Shown one piece after another: positions 1 through 7,343 of a stretch of 7,626 bases of DNA. Below the pieces are notes generated by a model, which saw nothing but the letters and a program-made list of their open reading frames with translations, was not told where the DNA came from and did not search any database. The stretch lies in the NCBI GenBank assembly GCA_025352865.1, contig JANXSB010000700.1, positions 1 to 7,626 of the forward strand, in the 5' to 3' direction. Positions within the stretch are counted from its first letter, which is position 1; each line of letters starts with the position of its first letter. Source of the stretch: Chthoniobacter sp. (GTDB lineage Bacteria; Verrucomicrobiota; Verrucomicrobiia; Chthoniobacterales; Chthoniobacteraceae). Both the position numbers and the translations under genes were made by a program.

Positions 1-156
1 CATCGTGGCCCCGAGAAAAATGACGACGAGGCCGACGAGGACGTTCGCGCCCGGCGTGCCGCGGAAGAATTTCCAAGTGTAGTAAATCGCCACCGCGAGC
101 AGGACGATTTCAACCGCGTCCTTCCAATGCTGAGTTGCGAAATCGCCGACGGTCAT
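1..156 (-). CDS. cdaA: Diadenylate cyclase CdaA, N-terminal fragment (runs off the left edge)
   Basis: Only the first 52 codons are inside the window, beginning MTVGDFATQHWKD. They read as a short amphipathic lead, a hydrophobic helix (about residues 15-30, VEIVLLAVAIYYTW), a basic turn FFRGTPGANV, and the start of a second helix (LVGLVVIFLG). Helix, RGT-x-GA turn, then a second helix is the usual start of the membrane domain of CdaA/YbbP, which makes the second messenger c-di-AMP from two ATP at the cytoplasmic face. The catalytic DAC domain lies outside the window, so activity cannot be judged. Its ATG (156-154) overlaps the folP TGA in an ATGA, suggesting translational coupling; a folP-cdaA neighbourhood is known from several phyla. 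The call rests on the membrane segment pattern plus this context. Another small membrane protein is possible but less likely. Confidence 0.72.
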   Translation of the reverse strand, partial: MTVGDFATQHWKDAVEIVLLAVAIYYTWKFFRGTPGANVLVGLVVIFLGATM

Positions 157-1013
157 GTGAGCACCTCCGGGTTGAGAATCGCCTCCGTCATGCGCAGTGC
201 CTCGGCATTCGGGCGCACCTCATGGACGCGGAAAATGTCCGCGCCATGCGCGCGTCCATAGCTCGTGAGCGCGACCGTCGGCCACGCACGGTCTTCCATC
301 GCGTCCGTGCCGAGCGCCTTTCCGATGAAGGATTTTCGCGACACCCCGAGAACCAGCGGACGCCCGCCAACCCGCATGGAATCAAGGTTGCGGATCAGGG
401 CAAGGTTGTGCGCCAGGGTTTTTCCGAAGCCAATTCCTGGATCAAAGGCGAGGCGCATGGGGTCAATTCCGCACCGTAGGCAACCGTCAAATGTTTGTCT
501 AAAAAATTCCCGGATTTCCGCCGTTATATCCCCGTATTGCGGTGCCACTTGCATGTCACGCGGCGTGCCCTGCATGTGCATGGCGATGGCACCCGCACCG
601 CTCGCGCGGACGACCTCGCGCATCGCCGGGTCGCGCAGGCCGGTCACGTCGTTGACGATCTCCGCGCCAGCGGCCAGCGCGGCGCGGGCGACCGCGGGCT
701 TCATGGTGTCGATGGAGATGGCGGGGAAGGTTGAGAGTTGAGAGTTGAGAGTTGAGAGGCGTTCGATCACCGGCAGCACGCGCCGCATTTCCTCCGCCTC
801 GCCGACCGGCTCCGCGCCAGGGCGCGTGGATTCGCCGCCGATGTCGATGATCTCCGCGCCTTCCGCCGCGAGCCGCAGCGCGTGGGCGACCGCGTTTTCG
901 GTGTCCGCGAACTGCCCGCCGTCGGAAAACGAATCGGCGGTCACATTCACCACGCCCATGATGAGCGCGCGATCGGTGAGGTCGAAGGTGCGGGATTTCG
1001 TTTGCCAAATCAT
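153..1013 (-). CDS. folP: Dihydropteroate synthase
   Basis: FolP joins 6-hydroxymethyl-7,8-dihydropterin diphosphate to p-aminobenzoate, giving dihydropteroate in cytoplasmic folate synthesis; it is the sulfonamide target. The 286-residue protein, a normal length, shows the TIM-barrel signatures in order: NVTADSFSDGG (23-33), DIGGESTRPGAEP (57-69), ISIDT (99-103), NDVTGL (121-126), MHMQGTP (145-151), DPGIGFGKT (191-199), GVSRKSFIG (223-231) and RVHEV (262-266). The usual proline of NVTPDSF is alanine at residue 26. Residues 86-94 are encoded by four 7-bp tandem repeats, making the segment before ISIDT about five residues longer than in the E. coli enzyme. The ATG at 1013-1011 was chosen because the frame upstream, open to 1127, has no family-like residues and would overlap the divergent gene. 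Its stop overlaps the next gene by 4 bp. Identification is secure. Confidence 0.96.
   Translation of the reverse strand: MIWQTKSRTFDLTDRALIMGVVNVTADSFSDGGQFADTENAVAHALRLAAEGAEIIDIGGESTRPGAEPVGEAEEMRRVLPVIERLSTLNSQLSTFPAISIDTMKPAVARAALAAGAEIVNDVTGLRDPAMREVVRASGAGAIAMHMQGTPRDMQVAPQYGDITAEIREFFRQTFDGCLRCGIDPMRLAFDPGIGFGKTLAHNLALIRNLDSMRVGGRPLVLGVSRKSFIGKALGTDAMEDRAWPTVALTSYGRAHGADIFRVHEVRPNAEALRMTEAILNPEVLT
731..758. repeat. Heptanucleotide tandem repeat (TTGAGAG x4) inside folP
   Basis: Four perfect copies of TTGAGAG lie end to end at 731-737, 738-744, 745-751 and 752-758. On the coding strand the unit is CTCTCAA. Because 7 is not a multiple of 3, the repeat is read in three frames in turn and encodes LSTLNSQLS, FolP residues 86-94. 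Adding or losing a single copy would shift the frame; only changes of three copies (7 residues) keep it. Confidence 0.95.
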
Positions 1014-1105
1014 TTGCGGAACACGCGCGGAATGGTGCAACAATCCGAATCGGTGAAGCGTAAGGAATACGCGCCCGCAACGAGTCTCCAAACGAAAACC
1101 AAAAT
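1014..1105. promoter_or_regulatory. Divergent intergenic spacer expected to hold promoters for folP and the M29 gene
   Basis: These 92 bp separate the start codons of two divergent genes, so at least one promoter in each direction is expected here. The stretch next to the plus-strand gene is A-rich (about 1088-1105). I see no convincing -35/-10 pair in either direction and no clear operator palindrome. The call is positional inference only. Confidence 0.35.
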
Positions 1106-2275
1106 ATGAACGCTGCCATCGAGCCAACCGCCTCCGTCCGCACCCGCCAGTTTCCGCCCTTCAGCCTCACGCGGCTGCTCCGCACAGTTTTCGATCCGCA
1201 GCCGGGCGAGCGCGTGTGTGTGCTGATCGACCTCGAAGACCCGGCCGAGATCGCGGGCTTTCACTTTCTGCAAAACCCCGATCTTTCCATCCAGCGCCAC
1301 GCGCACGACGTGGTCTATCAAGGGTTGCGCCACGGGACGATGGCGGACCTCGGACTCGAAGGGGGCGAGATGTTTGCCTACGCGATCACGGGCGGGAGCA
1401 ATCTCGATCTGCCGGAAAAAGGCTTCGCGACGGACGGGCGCGAGATTGATTTGGTCGAGGACGTTTACAAAAAATACACGCTCGTGCTGTGCGTCTCGAC
1501 TTACTCCGCGACCGCGCCGCTGACGGCGTTTGCGAAACAGTTCGGCTTCCGCGGGGCGACCATGCACGGGATGAATCAGATCATCCTCAGCTCGGGTCTG
1601 GCGGTGGATTATTTCGAGGTGAGCAAGCAGGCGGAGAAGCTGCGGCTCGGGATGACGCGGGCGGAGTGGGTGGAGATTGATTTCGCCTTCGAGGAAAACA
1701 GTTACACGCTGCATCTCGATCTCGCGGAGCAGGAGGCGCAGAAAAGCCACGGCCTGTGCCGCGGCGGCCCGGACATCGCGAATCTGCCGGCGGGCGAAAT
1801 CTATTATGTGCCCGCGAGTGCGGCGGGTGAGTTTCCGCACAAGTACGAGGACGGGACCATCGCCGTGATGACGGTCGAAAACTGCCGGGTCCAGCGGGCG
1901 ACTTTGCTCCGTGGAAATCAGGCGACGGTGGACGAGCACAACGCGAAACTGCAATCCGACCCGGTGACGGGCGAACTGGGCGAGCTGGGCTTTGGCACGC
2001 AGGAGCTGCCGGTCTCGGGCCGCGACATTCAGGACGAAAAAATCCTCGGCACGATGCACGTCGCGACGGGCCGCAGCGATCATCTCGGCGGACGGCTGAC
2101 GCCCGATCTTTTCGCGAACAAGAAGAACGCGACGCACGACGACATCCTGTTTTCGCCGTCGAAAACGCCGGAGATCAATGTGCCGCAGGTGCGCATGCGC
2201 CGCGATGGCCGGACCGAGGTGCTGATCGAAAACTTCGCGCCCGCCGTCTACATGCGTGAGTTGCTGAGGGACTGA
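1106..2275 (+). CDS. M29-family (AmpS/aminopeptidase T-like) metallo-aminopeptidase
   Basis: This 389-residue protein resembles M29 peptidases, cytoplasmic two-metal aminopeptidases that remove N-terminal residues from peptides. After an N-terminal domain containing PGERVCVLIDLEDP (33-46), the C-terminal half carries the family landmarks in order: NLPAGEIYYVP (226-236, candidate metal ligand Glu231), GELGFGT (292-298, Glu293), DEKILGTMHVATG (310-322, His318) and HDD (344-346, an H-x-D pair). Spacing between them is close to that of M29 enzymes. The tyrosine usually found a few residues after the conserved histidine is not obvious; Asp325 or His326 lies there. There is no signal peptide or membrane segment. 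The ATG at 1106 has an A-rich leader and no Shine-Dalgarno. The related fold also includes NicX-type dioxygenases, so substrate is uncertain. The following methyltransferase is 120 bp downstream on the same strand, separated by a repeat array. Confidence 0.72.
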   Translation: MNAAIEPTASVRTRQFPPFSLTRLLRTVFDPQPGERVCVLIDLEDPAEIAGFHFLQNPDLSIQRHAHDVVYQGLRHGTMADLGLEGGEMFAYAITGGSNLDLPEKGFATDGREIDLVEDVYKKYTLVLCVSTYSATAPLTAFAKQFGFRGATMHGMNQIILSSGLAVDYFEVSKQAEKLRLGMTRAEWVEIDFAFEENSYTLHLDLAEQEAQKSHGLCRGGPDIANLPAGEIYYVPASAAGEFPHKYEDGTIAVMTVENCRVQRATLLRGNQATVDEHNAKLQSDPVTGELGELGFGTQELPVSGRDIQDEKILGTMHVATGRSDHLGGRLTPDLFANKKNATHDDILFSPSKTPEINVPQVRMRRDGRTEVLIENFAPAVYMRELLRD

Positions 2276-2283
2276 AAAGACAG

Positions 2284-2369
2284 GAACGCTAAACACGCGA
2301 AAATACGCGAAAACGTGCGAAAGGATTTTTCGCGGCCTTTCGCGCTACTTTCGCGTGGTTCGCGTTTAA
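2284..2369. repeat. Imperfect inverted array of CGCGAAA-type units
   Basis: The left half holds direct units CGCGAAAA at 2296-2303 and 2306-2313 and TGCGAAAG at 2316-2323, spaced 10 bp apart. The right half holds the reverse complements TTTTCGCG (2327-2334), CTTTCGCG (2337-2344 and 2348-2355) and GGTTCGCG (2357-2364), spaced 10, 11 and 9 bp. The centre is near 2325, where GCGAAA (2317-2322) can pair with TTTCGC (2328-2333) across five bases. The two halves align along most of their length, so the whole could fold into a long imperfect hairpin. It fills the spacer between the M29 gene and the methyltransferase. It may be a dispersed palindromic element, a transcript-stabilising structure or a protein-binding array; no run of T follows, so a standard intrinsic terminator is not supported. 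Confidence 0.8.
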
Positions 2370-2395
2370 GAATCCCCCGTAGTTTCTGCCGACCC

Positions 2396-3151
2396 ATGAA
2401 CATCTACGAGACCGACAGGCTCCTCGCGGAGTATCTCCTCTTTCACTACGGCTCACCGGAGGAAGTGCTCCCGCACGCGGACGGGCCGCGCGGCACGCTC
2501 GGCTATCCGCAGCGGTGCGTGAGCGAGTGTCTCGATGCGACTCGCTTGCCGGAAAAAGCACGCGCGCTCGATCTCGGCTGCGCGGTCGGGCGCTCGACTT
2601 TCGAGCTGGCGCGACATTGCGGCGAAGTGGTCGGCGTGGATTTCTCGCGGCGCTTTATCGACGCGGCGGACGCGCTGCGTCGCGACGGGGCGCTGGATTA
2701 TTTGCGCGCCGATGAGGGCGCGCTAACGACGCCGTGCCGCGCGCTCGTGCCAGCGGAAATCGATCGCGGGCGGACGCGGTTTGAAACCGGGGACGCGATG
2801 GATTTGCGGGCGGATTTGGGCGCGTTCGATGTCGTGCTGATGGCGAATCTGATCGACCGGCTGCGCGAGCCGCAGCTCTGTCTGACACGGCTCGCGGCGC
2901 TGGTGAAAGCGGGCGGGCAACTCATCATCACGTCGCCCTATACGTGGCTGGAGGAGTTCACGCCGCGCACAAACTGGCTCGGCGGATTCGAGCGCGACGG
3001 ACGGCGCGTGGCGACGCGCGACGGCCTGGAAGCCGCGCTGGCAGATGATTTCCAGCTCATCGCGACGCGCGAGCTGCCTTTTTTCATCCGCGAGCACGCC
3101 CGCAAATTCCAATGGAGCGTGGCCGAGGCGACGGTCTGGCACCGCCGGTGA
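2396..3151 (+). CDS. Stand-alone putative 4-mercaptohistidine N1-methyltransferase (OvoA C-terminal type)
   Basis: The 251 residues match the C-terminal methyltransferase domain of OvoA, which methylates the imidazole of 5-thiohistidine (named 4-mercaptohistidine in the family title) with S-adenosylmethionine in the last step of ovothiol A synthesis. Visible signatures are YETDRLLAEYLLFHYGS (4-20), the SAM-binding loop ALDLGCAVGRS (57-67), the acidic strand end VDFS (81-84, Asp82), the GDAMDL segment (132-137), FDVVLMANLIDRL (144-156), SPYTWLEEFTPRTNWLGG (180-197) and the C-terminal IREHARKFQWSVAEATVW (231-248). In OvoA this domain follows a DinB-like and an FGE-like sulfoxide synthase; here it is a separate protein and neither partner is in the window. 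The ATG at 2396 was preferred over the in-frame ATG at 2315, which lies inside the repeat array and adds 27 arginine-rich residues. Family assignment is strong; the true substrate is inferred. Confidence 0.85.
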   Translation: MNIYETDRLLAEYLLFHYGSPEEVLPHADGPRGTLGYPQRCVSECLDATRLPEKARALDLGCAVGRSTFELARHCGEVVGVDFSRRFIDAADALRRDGALDYLRADEGALTTPCRALVPAEIDRGRTRFETGDAMDLRADLGAFDVVLMANLIDRLREPQLCLTRLAALVKAGGQLIITSPYTWLEEFTPRTNWLGGFERDGRRVATRDGLEAALADDFQLIATRELPFFIREHARKFQWSVAEATVWHRR

Positions 3152-3158
3152 AATAGCG

Positions 3159-3833
3159 CTACGGCGCGAGGCCGAGGCTCTTGAGCAAGTGCGGCAGGAT
3201 GACCTGCTGCGCGCCGTCGCCATTCGGATGGATGCCGTCCGGCACGAGGGCGAACCACTGCGTTTCGCCCTGCTTGAGCACCGCCTGCCAGTCCGCTGAA
3301 AAATCAATCAGCCGTAGCCCGCGCGCCTTGGCCACGTCGCGATAGACCTGCTCGTAGTCGGCGAGTTTCGGGCGGCGTTCGAGATGCTCACGAGTCGGCG
3401 GGTTCATCACCATGAGGATGATTTCGCATGCGGGCTGCGCGGCGAGCGTGCGGTCGATCATCGACTCCAGATTTTTCCGCGCGTCCTCCGGCGGAGTGGC
3501 GTATTCGAGGTAGGCGTCGTTGATCGAAAACTCGATGAAGAGCGTATTGGGTTTTTTGGCGATGACGCGCTCGTCGAGATTTTCCACGCCCCACTTCGAC
3601 CACATCGCTCCCTGCGCGCTGTTCACGATCGTGGCGAGCTTCGGAAATTTCTTTTCCAGCGCCGCGCCGAACTGCTCCACCCACGCGCCGCCCGCCGTGA
3701 GGCTGGTGCCATAGAGGACGACCGTCTGCGGCCTGCCCGCCTCGATGCTGGCGACAAACGCGGCTTTTTCCCCAGCGGAGCAAAAGCCGGGGACGAGGAG
3801 CAGCAGCGCAGAGAGGAGAGCGGCGAGACGCAT
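3159..3833 (-). CDS. Secreted SGNH/GDSL-family hydrolase
   Basis: A 224-residue esterase/lipase-like protein. Residues 1-20 form a Sec signal peptide (MRLAALLSALLLLVPGFCSA), probably cut after Ala20; Cys18 is not in a proper lipobox. The mature part has the SGNH blocks: VVLYGTSLTAGG (38-49, nucleophile Ser44), VNSAQGAMWS (70-79, block II, Gly75), FSINDAY (102-108, Asn105 in block III) and DGIHPNGDG (199-207, catalytic Asp199 and His202). Such enzymes remove acyl or acetyl groups from lipids, polysaccharides or peptidoglycan; nothing here fixes the substrate. The ATG lies 3 bp after the stop of the upstream oxidoreductase gene, with a GGGAG about 12 bases upstream inside that gene, so the two are almost certainly co-transcribed. 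Its stop is 7 bp from the stop of the convergent methyltransferase gene. Confidence 0.88.
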   Translation of the reverse strand: MRLAALLSALLLLVPGFCSAGEKAAFVASIEAGRPQTVVLYGTSLTAGGAWVEQFGAALEKKFPKLATIVNSAQGAMWSKWGVENLDERVIAKKPNTLFIEFSINDAYLEYATPPEDARKNLESMIDRTLAAQPACEIILMVMNPPTREHLERRPKLADYEQVYRDVAKARGLRLIDFSADWQAVLKQGETQWFALVPDGIHPNGDGAQQVILPHLLKSLGLAP

Positions 3834-3836
3834 CGG

Positions 3837-5171
<1,335 letters not shown>

Positions 5172-5216
5172 CGCAGCGGACTACCCGCCGCGTGCGTCGC
5201 GCACAAGCGGAAAGAC

Positions 5217-7184
5217 CTAATCCTGCGCCGGCTCCTGCTTCGGCTCCACGGGGTCGATGGGCTGCGCCTTGCGGACTTCGGGCTCGTTCTCCTCGTCGCC
5301 CTTTTTCTTTTTCTTCGGCTTCTCGGTCTTGCCTTCGTTTTTGAAAACCTCGCGCAGCACTTTGCCGATGAGCGGCGCGGCGACGGTGCCGCCGTGGACG
5401 GAGGCGTTGCTCACGTCGCTCTCGTAGATGGCGGCGAAGGCGTACTTCGGTTTCTCCGCCGGCGCGTAGCCCGCGAACCATGCGGCGGTGCGCTCGTGCG
5501 GCTTCGCGCCCCACTGCGCGGTGCCGGTCTTGCCTGCGACCTGCACGTTTGGCACGGATGCTTTGCCCGCGGTCCCGGCGGGACTCGAGACGACGTCCGA
5601 CATCGCGCGGCGCATTTCTTTCATGATCTTCGGCTCGATGCCCAGCTCGCCGCGCGCGCGCACCGGATAGGCGGTGACGATCTGCCCGTCGATGCTCTGC
5701 ACCTGCTTCACGAGCCGCGTCTGGCAGTGCGTGCCGCCATTGCCCACGGTCGCCATCGCCTGCGCCATTTGCAGCGGCGTGACCTCCACGTCGCCCTGCC
5801 CGATCGAAAAGTTTGCGAGATCGCCCTGCCCCATTTTCCGCCCGTGCGCCTTCTTCATGTATTCGTCATTGGGGATGCGCCCGCCGGCTTCGGCGGAAAG
5901 CGGGATGCCGGTGCGCGAGCCGAGGCCCAGTTTCATCGCCCAGTCGGACATGTGCTGCGCGCCGGTCTTCATGCCCACTTGGTAAAACCAAGTGTCGCAC
6001 GACTGCGTGAGCGCGCCGCGAAAGTTCAGCGAGCCGGAGTCGGTGCGCTTCCAGTTGCGAAAAGTGAGGTTGCCGATTTCCATCGCCGCCGGGCAGGAAA
6101 ACTCGTCGTCGAGCGAGATGACATGCTCCTGCAAAGCCGCGAGCGCGACGGGCACTTTGAAGACCGAGCCGGGTGGATACGCCGAGCGGTAGGCGCGCGG
6201 GATGAGCGGGATGTTCGGGTCGTCATTGAGCGCCTTGAACGCCTCCGGCGAGATCGTCGGGATGAACGCGTTCGGGTTGATCGTCGGCCACGAAGCCATC
6301 GCGAGGATGTCGCCGTTGTTCGGATCAATGATGACAAGCGCCCCGCGTTTCACGCCTTTTTCGAGGACGTTTTCGCAGAGCCGCTGGAGGTCTTCATCGA
6401 GCGTCGTCACCACGTTGTAGCCGGGCTGCGGCGGGATGGAGATTTGCTCGCTGGATTTTTTTCCGCTCGGATCAAACGAGATGTTGTACTGCCCGTTCTT
6501 GCCCACGAGCTGGTCATCGAAGCTCTGCTCCAGCCCCTCGCGCCCCACGGCGTCCGGCCACAGCAGCTCGTTGTTTTGGATCAGCCCCTCCGGCATGCGG
6601 CCCGCGCGCCCGGCGTAGCCGATGATGTGTCCCGCGAGCTGCCCCTGCGGATAGTAGCGCTGATAGACCGGCAGCAGCGCGAGGTGCTGCGCCTTGGTGC
6701 GGTGATAGTTCTCCAACTCCGGCGGCTTCAAATCCTGCGCGATGAGCATCGGCACCACGCCGCGGTTTTTGTAATGCTTCAGCACCTGCTCCTGCGTGAG
6801 CGAGATGGGGCGTCCCGTCACCGTGCGCGCGGCCATCACCTGCTGCTGCGCAAAGGCCAGCACCTCGGGATCGGTCATCGTCAGCGGCGTGGGAAAACTC
6901 AGCGCGAGATTGTAGCTCACGCGGGTCTGCGCGAGCGGGTTGCCATTGCGGTCGGTGATCTGCCCGCGCGGACCGGGGATCGCGAGGACGTAAGTGCGCG
7001 CGCGCTTTTGCGTCTCCCACGTGGGCGCGGGCACGGCGGCAGTCGGGGCCGGGGCCGTCGGCGCGGGCGGCGTGGTGGAGGCGACCTCGGGTGCGCCGGG
7101 CGGCTGGAGCCGGGACACGGCCTGCTGCGCGCGGACATCAGCGATGGCGGCGAGCGCGAGGAGAAAAAGCAGCGGGCGTTTCAT
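5217..7184 (-). CDS. mrdA: Penicillin-binding protein 2 homologue (class B, elongasome D,D-transpeptidase)
   Basis: This 655-residue protein cross-links peptidoglycan stem peptides in the periplasm during side-wall growth. The non-penicillin-binding module includes RGQITDRNGNPLAQ (73-86) and GREGLEQSFDDQLVG (214-228). The transpeptidase motifs are PPGSVFK (337-343; nucleophile Ser340, Lys343), SCD (395-397; PBP2 proteins typically have Asp here, not Asn), IGQGDVEVTP (461-470) and AGKTGTAQ (550-557; K552-T-G). The ends are unusual: the hydrophobic core is short (residues 4-15) and followed by a possible signal peptidase site VRA-QQ (17-21), then a Pro/Ala/Thr-rich linker (about 27-55), and the C-terminus is a charged Lys- then Glu/Pro-rich tail (about 615-655). 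The start at 7184 is the last ATG before the hydrophobic core; an in-frame ATG at 7241 would add a 19-residue basic lead. No rodA, mreC or mreD is adjacent. Confidence 0.93.
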   Translation of the reverse strand: MKRPLLFLLALAAIADVRAQQAVSRLQPPGAPEVASTTPPAPTAPAPTAAVPAPTWETQKRARTYVLAIPGPRGQITDRNGNPLAQTRVSYNLALSFPTPLTMTDPEVLAFAQQQVMAARTVTGRPISLTQEQVLKHYKNRGVVPMLIAQDLKPPELENYHRTKAQHLALLPVYQRYYPQGQLAGHIIGYAGRAGRMPEGLIQNNELLWPDAVGREGLEQSFDDQLVGKNGQYNISFDPSGKKSSEQISIPPQPGYNVVTTLDEDLQRLCENVLEKGVKRGALVIIDPNNGDILAMASWPTINPNAFIPTISPEAFKALNDDPNIPLIPRAYRSAYPPGSVFKVPVALAALQEHVISLDDEFSCPAAMEIGNLTFRNWKRTDSGSLNFRGALTQSCDTWFYQVGMKTGAQHMSDWAMKLGLGSRTGIPLSAEAGGRIPNDEYMKKAHGRKMGQGDLANFSIGQGDVEVTPLQMAQAMATVGNGGTHCQTRLVKQVQSIDGQIVTAYPVRARGELGIEPKIMKEMRRAMSDVVSSPAGTAGKASVPNVQVAGKTGTAQWGAKPHERTAAWFAGYAPAEKPKYAFAAIYESDVSNASVHGGTVAAPLIGKVLREVFKNEGKTEKPKKKKKGDEENEPEVRKAQPIDPVEPKQEPAQD

Positions 7185-7266
7185 GGGCGGCGCGGAGCGT
7201 AGCCACTTCGCGCCGCATCTCAAGCACGCCCGCTTTTTCATCTCTTCACCCACAGCGCAAGCGACG

Positions 7267-7281
7267 GGAAGCAGCGCTTCC
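7267..7281. repeat. Small hairpin GGAAGC / GCTTCC
   Basis: GGAAGC (7267-7272) and GCTTCC (7276-7281) are perfect inverted arms around AGC. It sits 10 bp from the longer palindrome at 7292-7317, so both may belong to one repeat element. No T-run follows on either strand. On length alone it could be chance. Confidence 0.45.
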
Positions 7282-7291
7282 AAGACAAGCG

Positions 7292-7317
7292 CGTGACCAA
7301 GCTGGAGCTTGGTCACG
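7292..7317. repeat. Perfect 12-bp-arm palindrome in the spacer upstream of the PBP2 gene
   Basis: The arms are CGTGACCAAGCT (7292-7303) and its exact reverse complement (7306-7317), separated by GG. The palindrome lies 26 bp after the stop of the methyltransferase-like gene and about 108 bp before the chosen PBP2 start. A minus-strand transcript would form a very stable stem with a minimal loop, but no U-rich tract follows, so an intrinsic terminator is not well supported. A dispersed REP-like palindromic element is the likeliest reading, and it could still limit read-through or protect mRNA ends. Confidence 0.85.
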
Positions 7318-7343
7318 AGGAGCCGAAAACCCTTCGCTGCCCA

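Noticed and set aside
731..758. Possible CRISPR-like array.
   Set aside because: The units are 7 bp, contiguous and without spacers, so this is a simple tandem repeat.
1014..1127. Longer FolP start at 1127.
   Set aside because: The extra 38 residues do not resemble FolP and would overlap the start of the divergent gene.
1010..2296. A 428-codon minus-strand frame opposite the M29 gene.
   Set aside because: Shadow of the plus-strand gene; Arg/His/Leu-rich with no family signature, and it starts in the repeat array.
2315..2395. Longer methyltransferase starting at 2315.
   Set aside because: The added 27 residues are translated repeat array; the family match starts right after the ATG at 2396.
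5192..5204. Hairpin GTGCG-TCG-CGCAC in the 45-bp gap between the PBP2 and oxidoreductase genes.
   Set aside because: Only five pairs in very GC-rich DNA and no T-run; not distinguishable from chance or supported as a terminator.
7036..7090. G-rich runs on the plus strand suggesting a G-quadruplex.
   Set aside because: Fewer than four well-spaced GGG runs in the core; explained by Pro/Ala codons of the PBP2 linker.
7185..7316. Longer PBP2 starting at 7316.
   Set aside because: The ATG lies inside the perfect palindrome and the added residues are read from repeat and spacer DNA. The start at 7241 is kept as a possible alternative.
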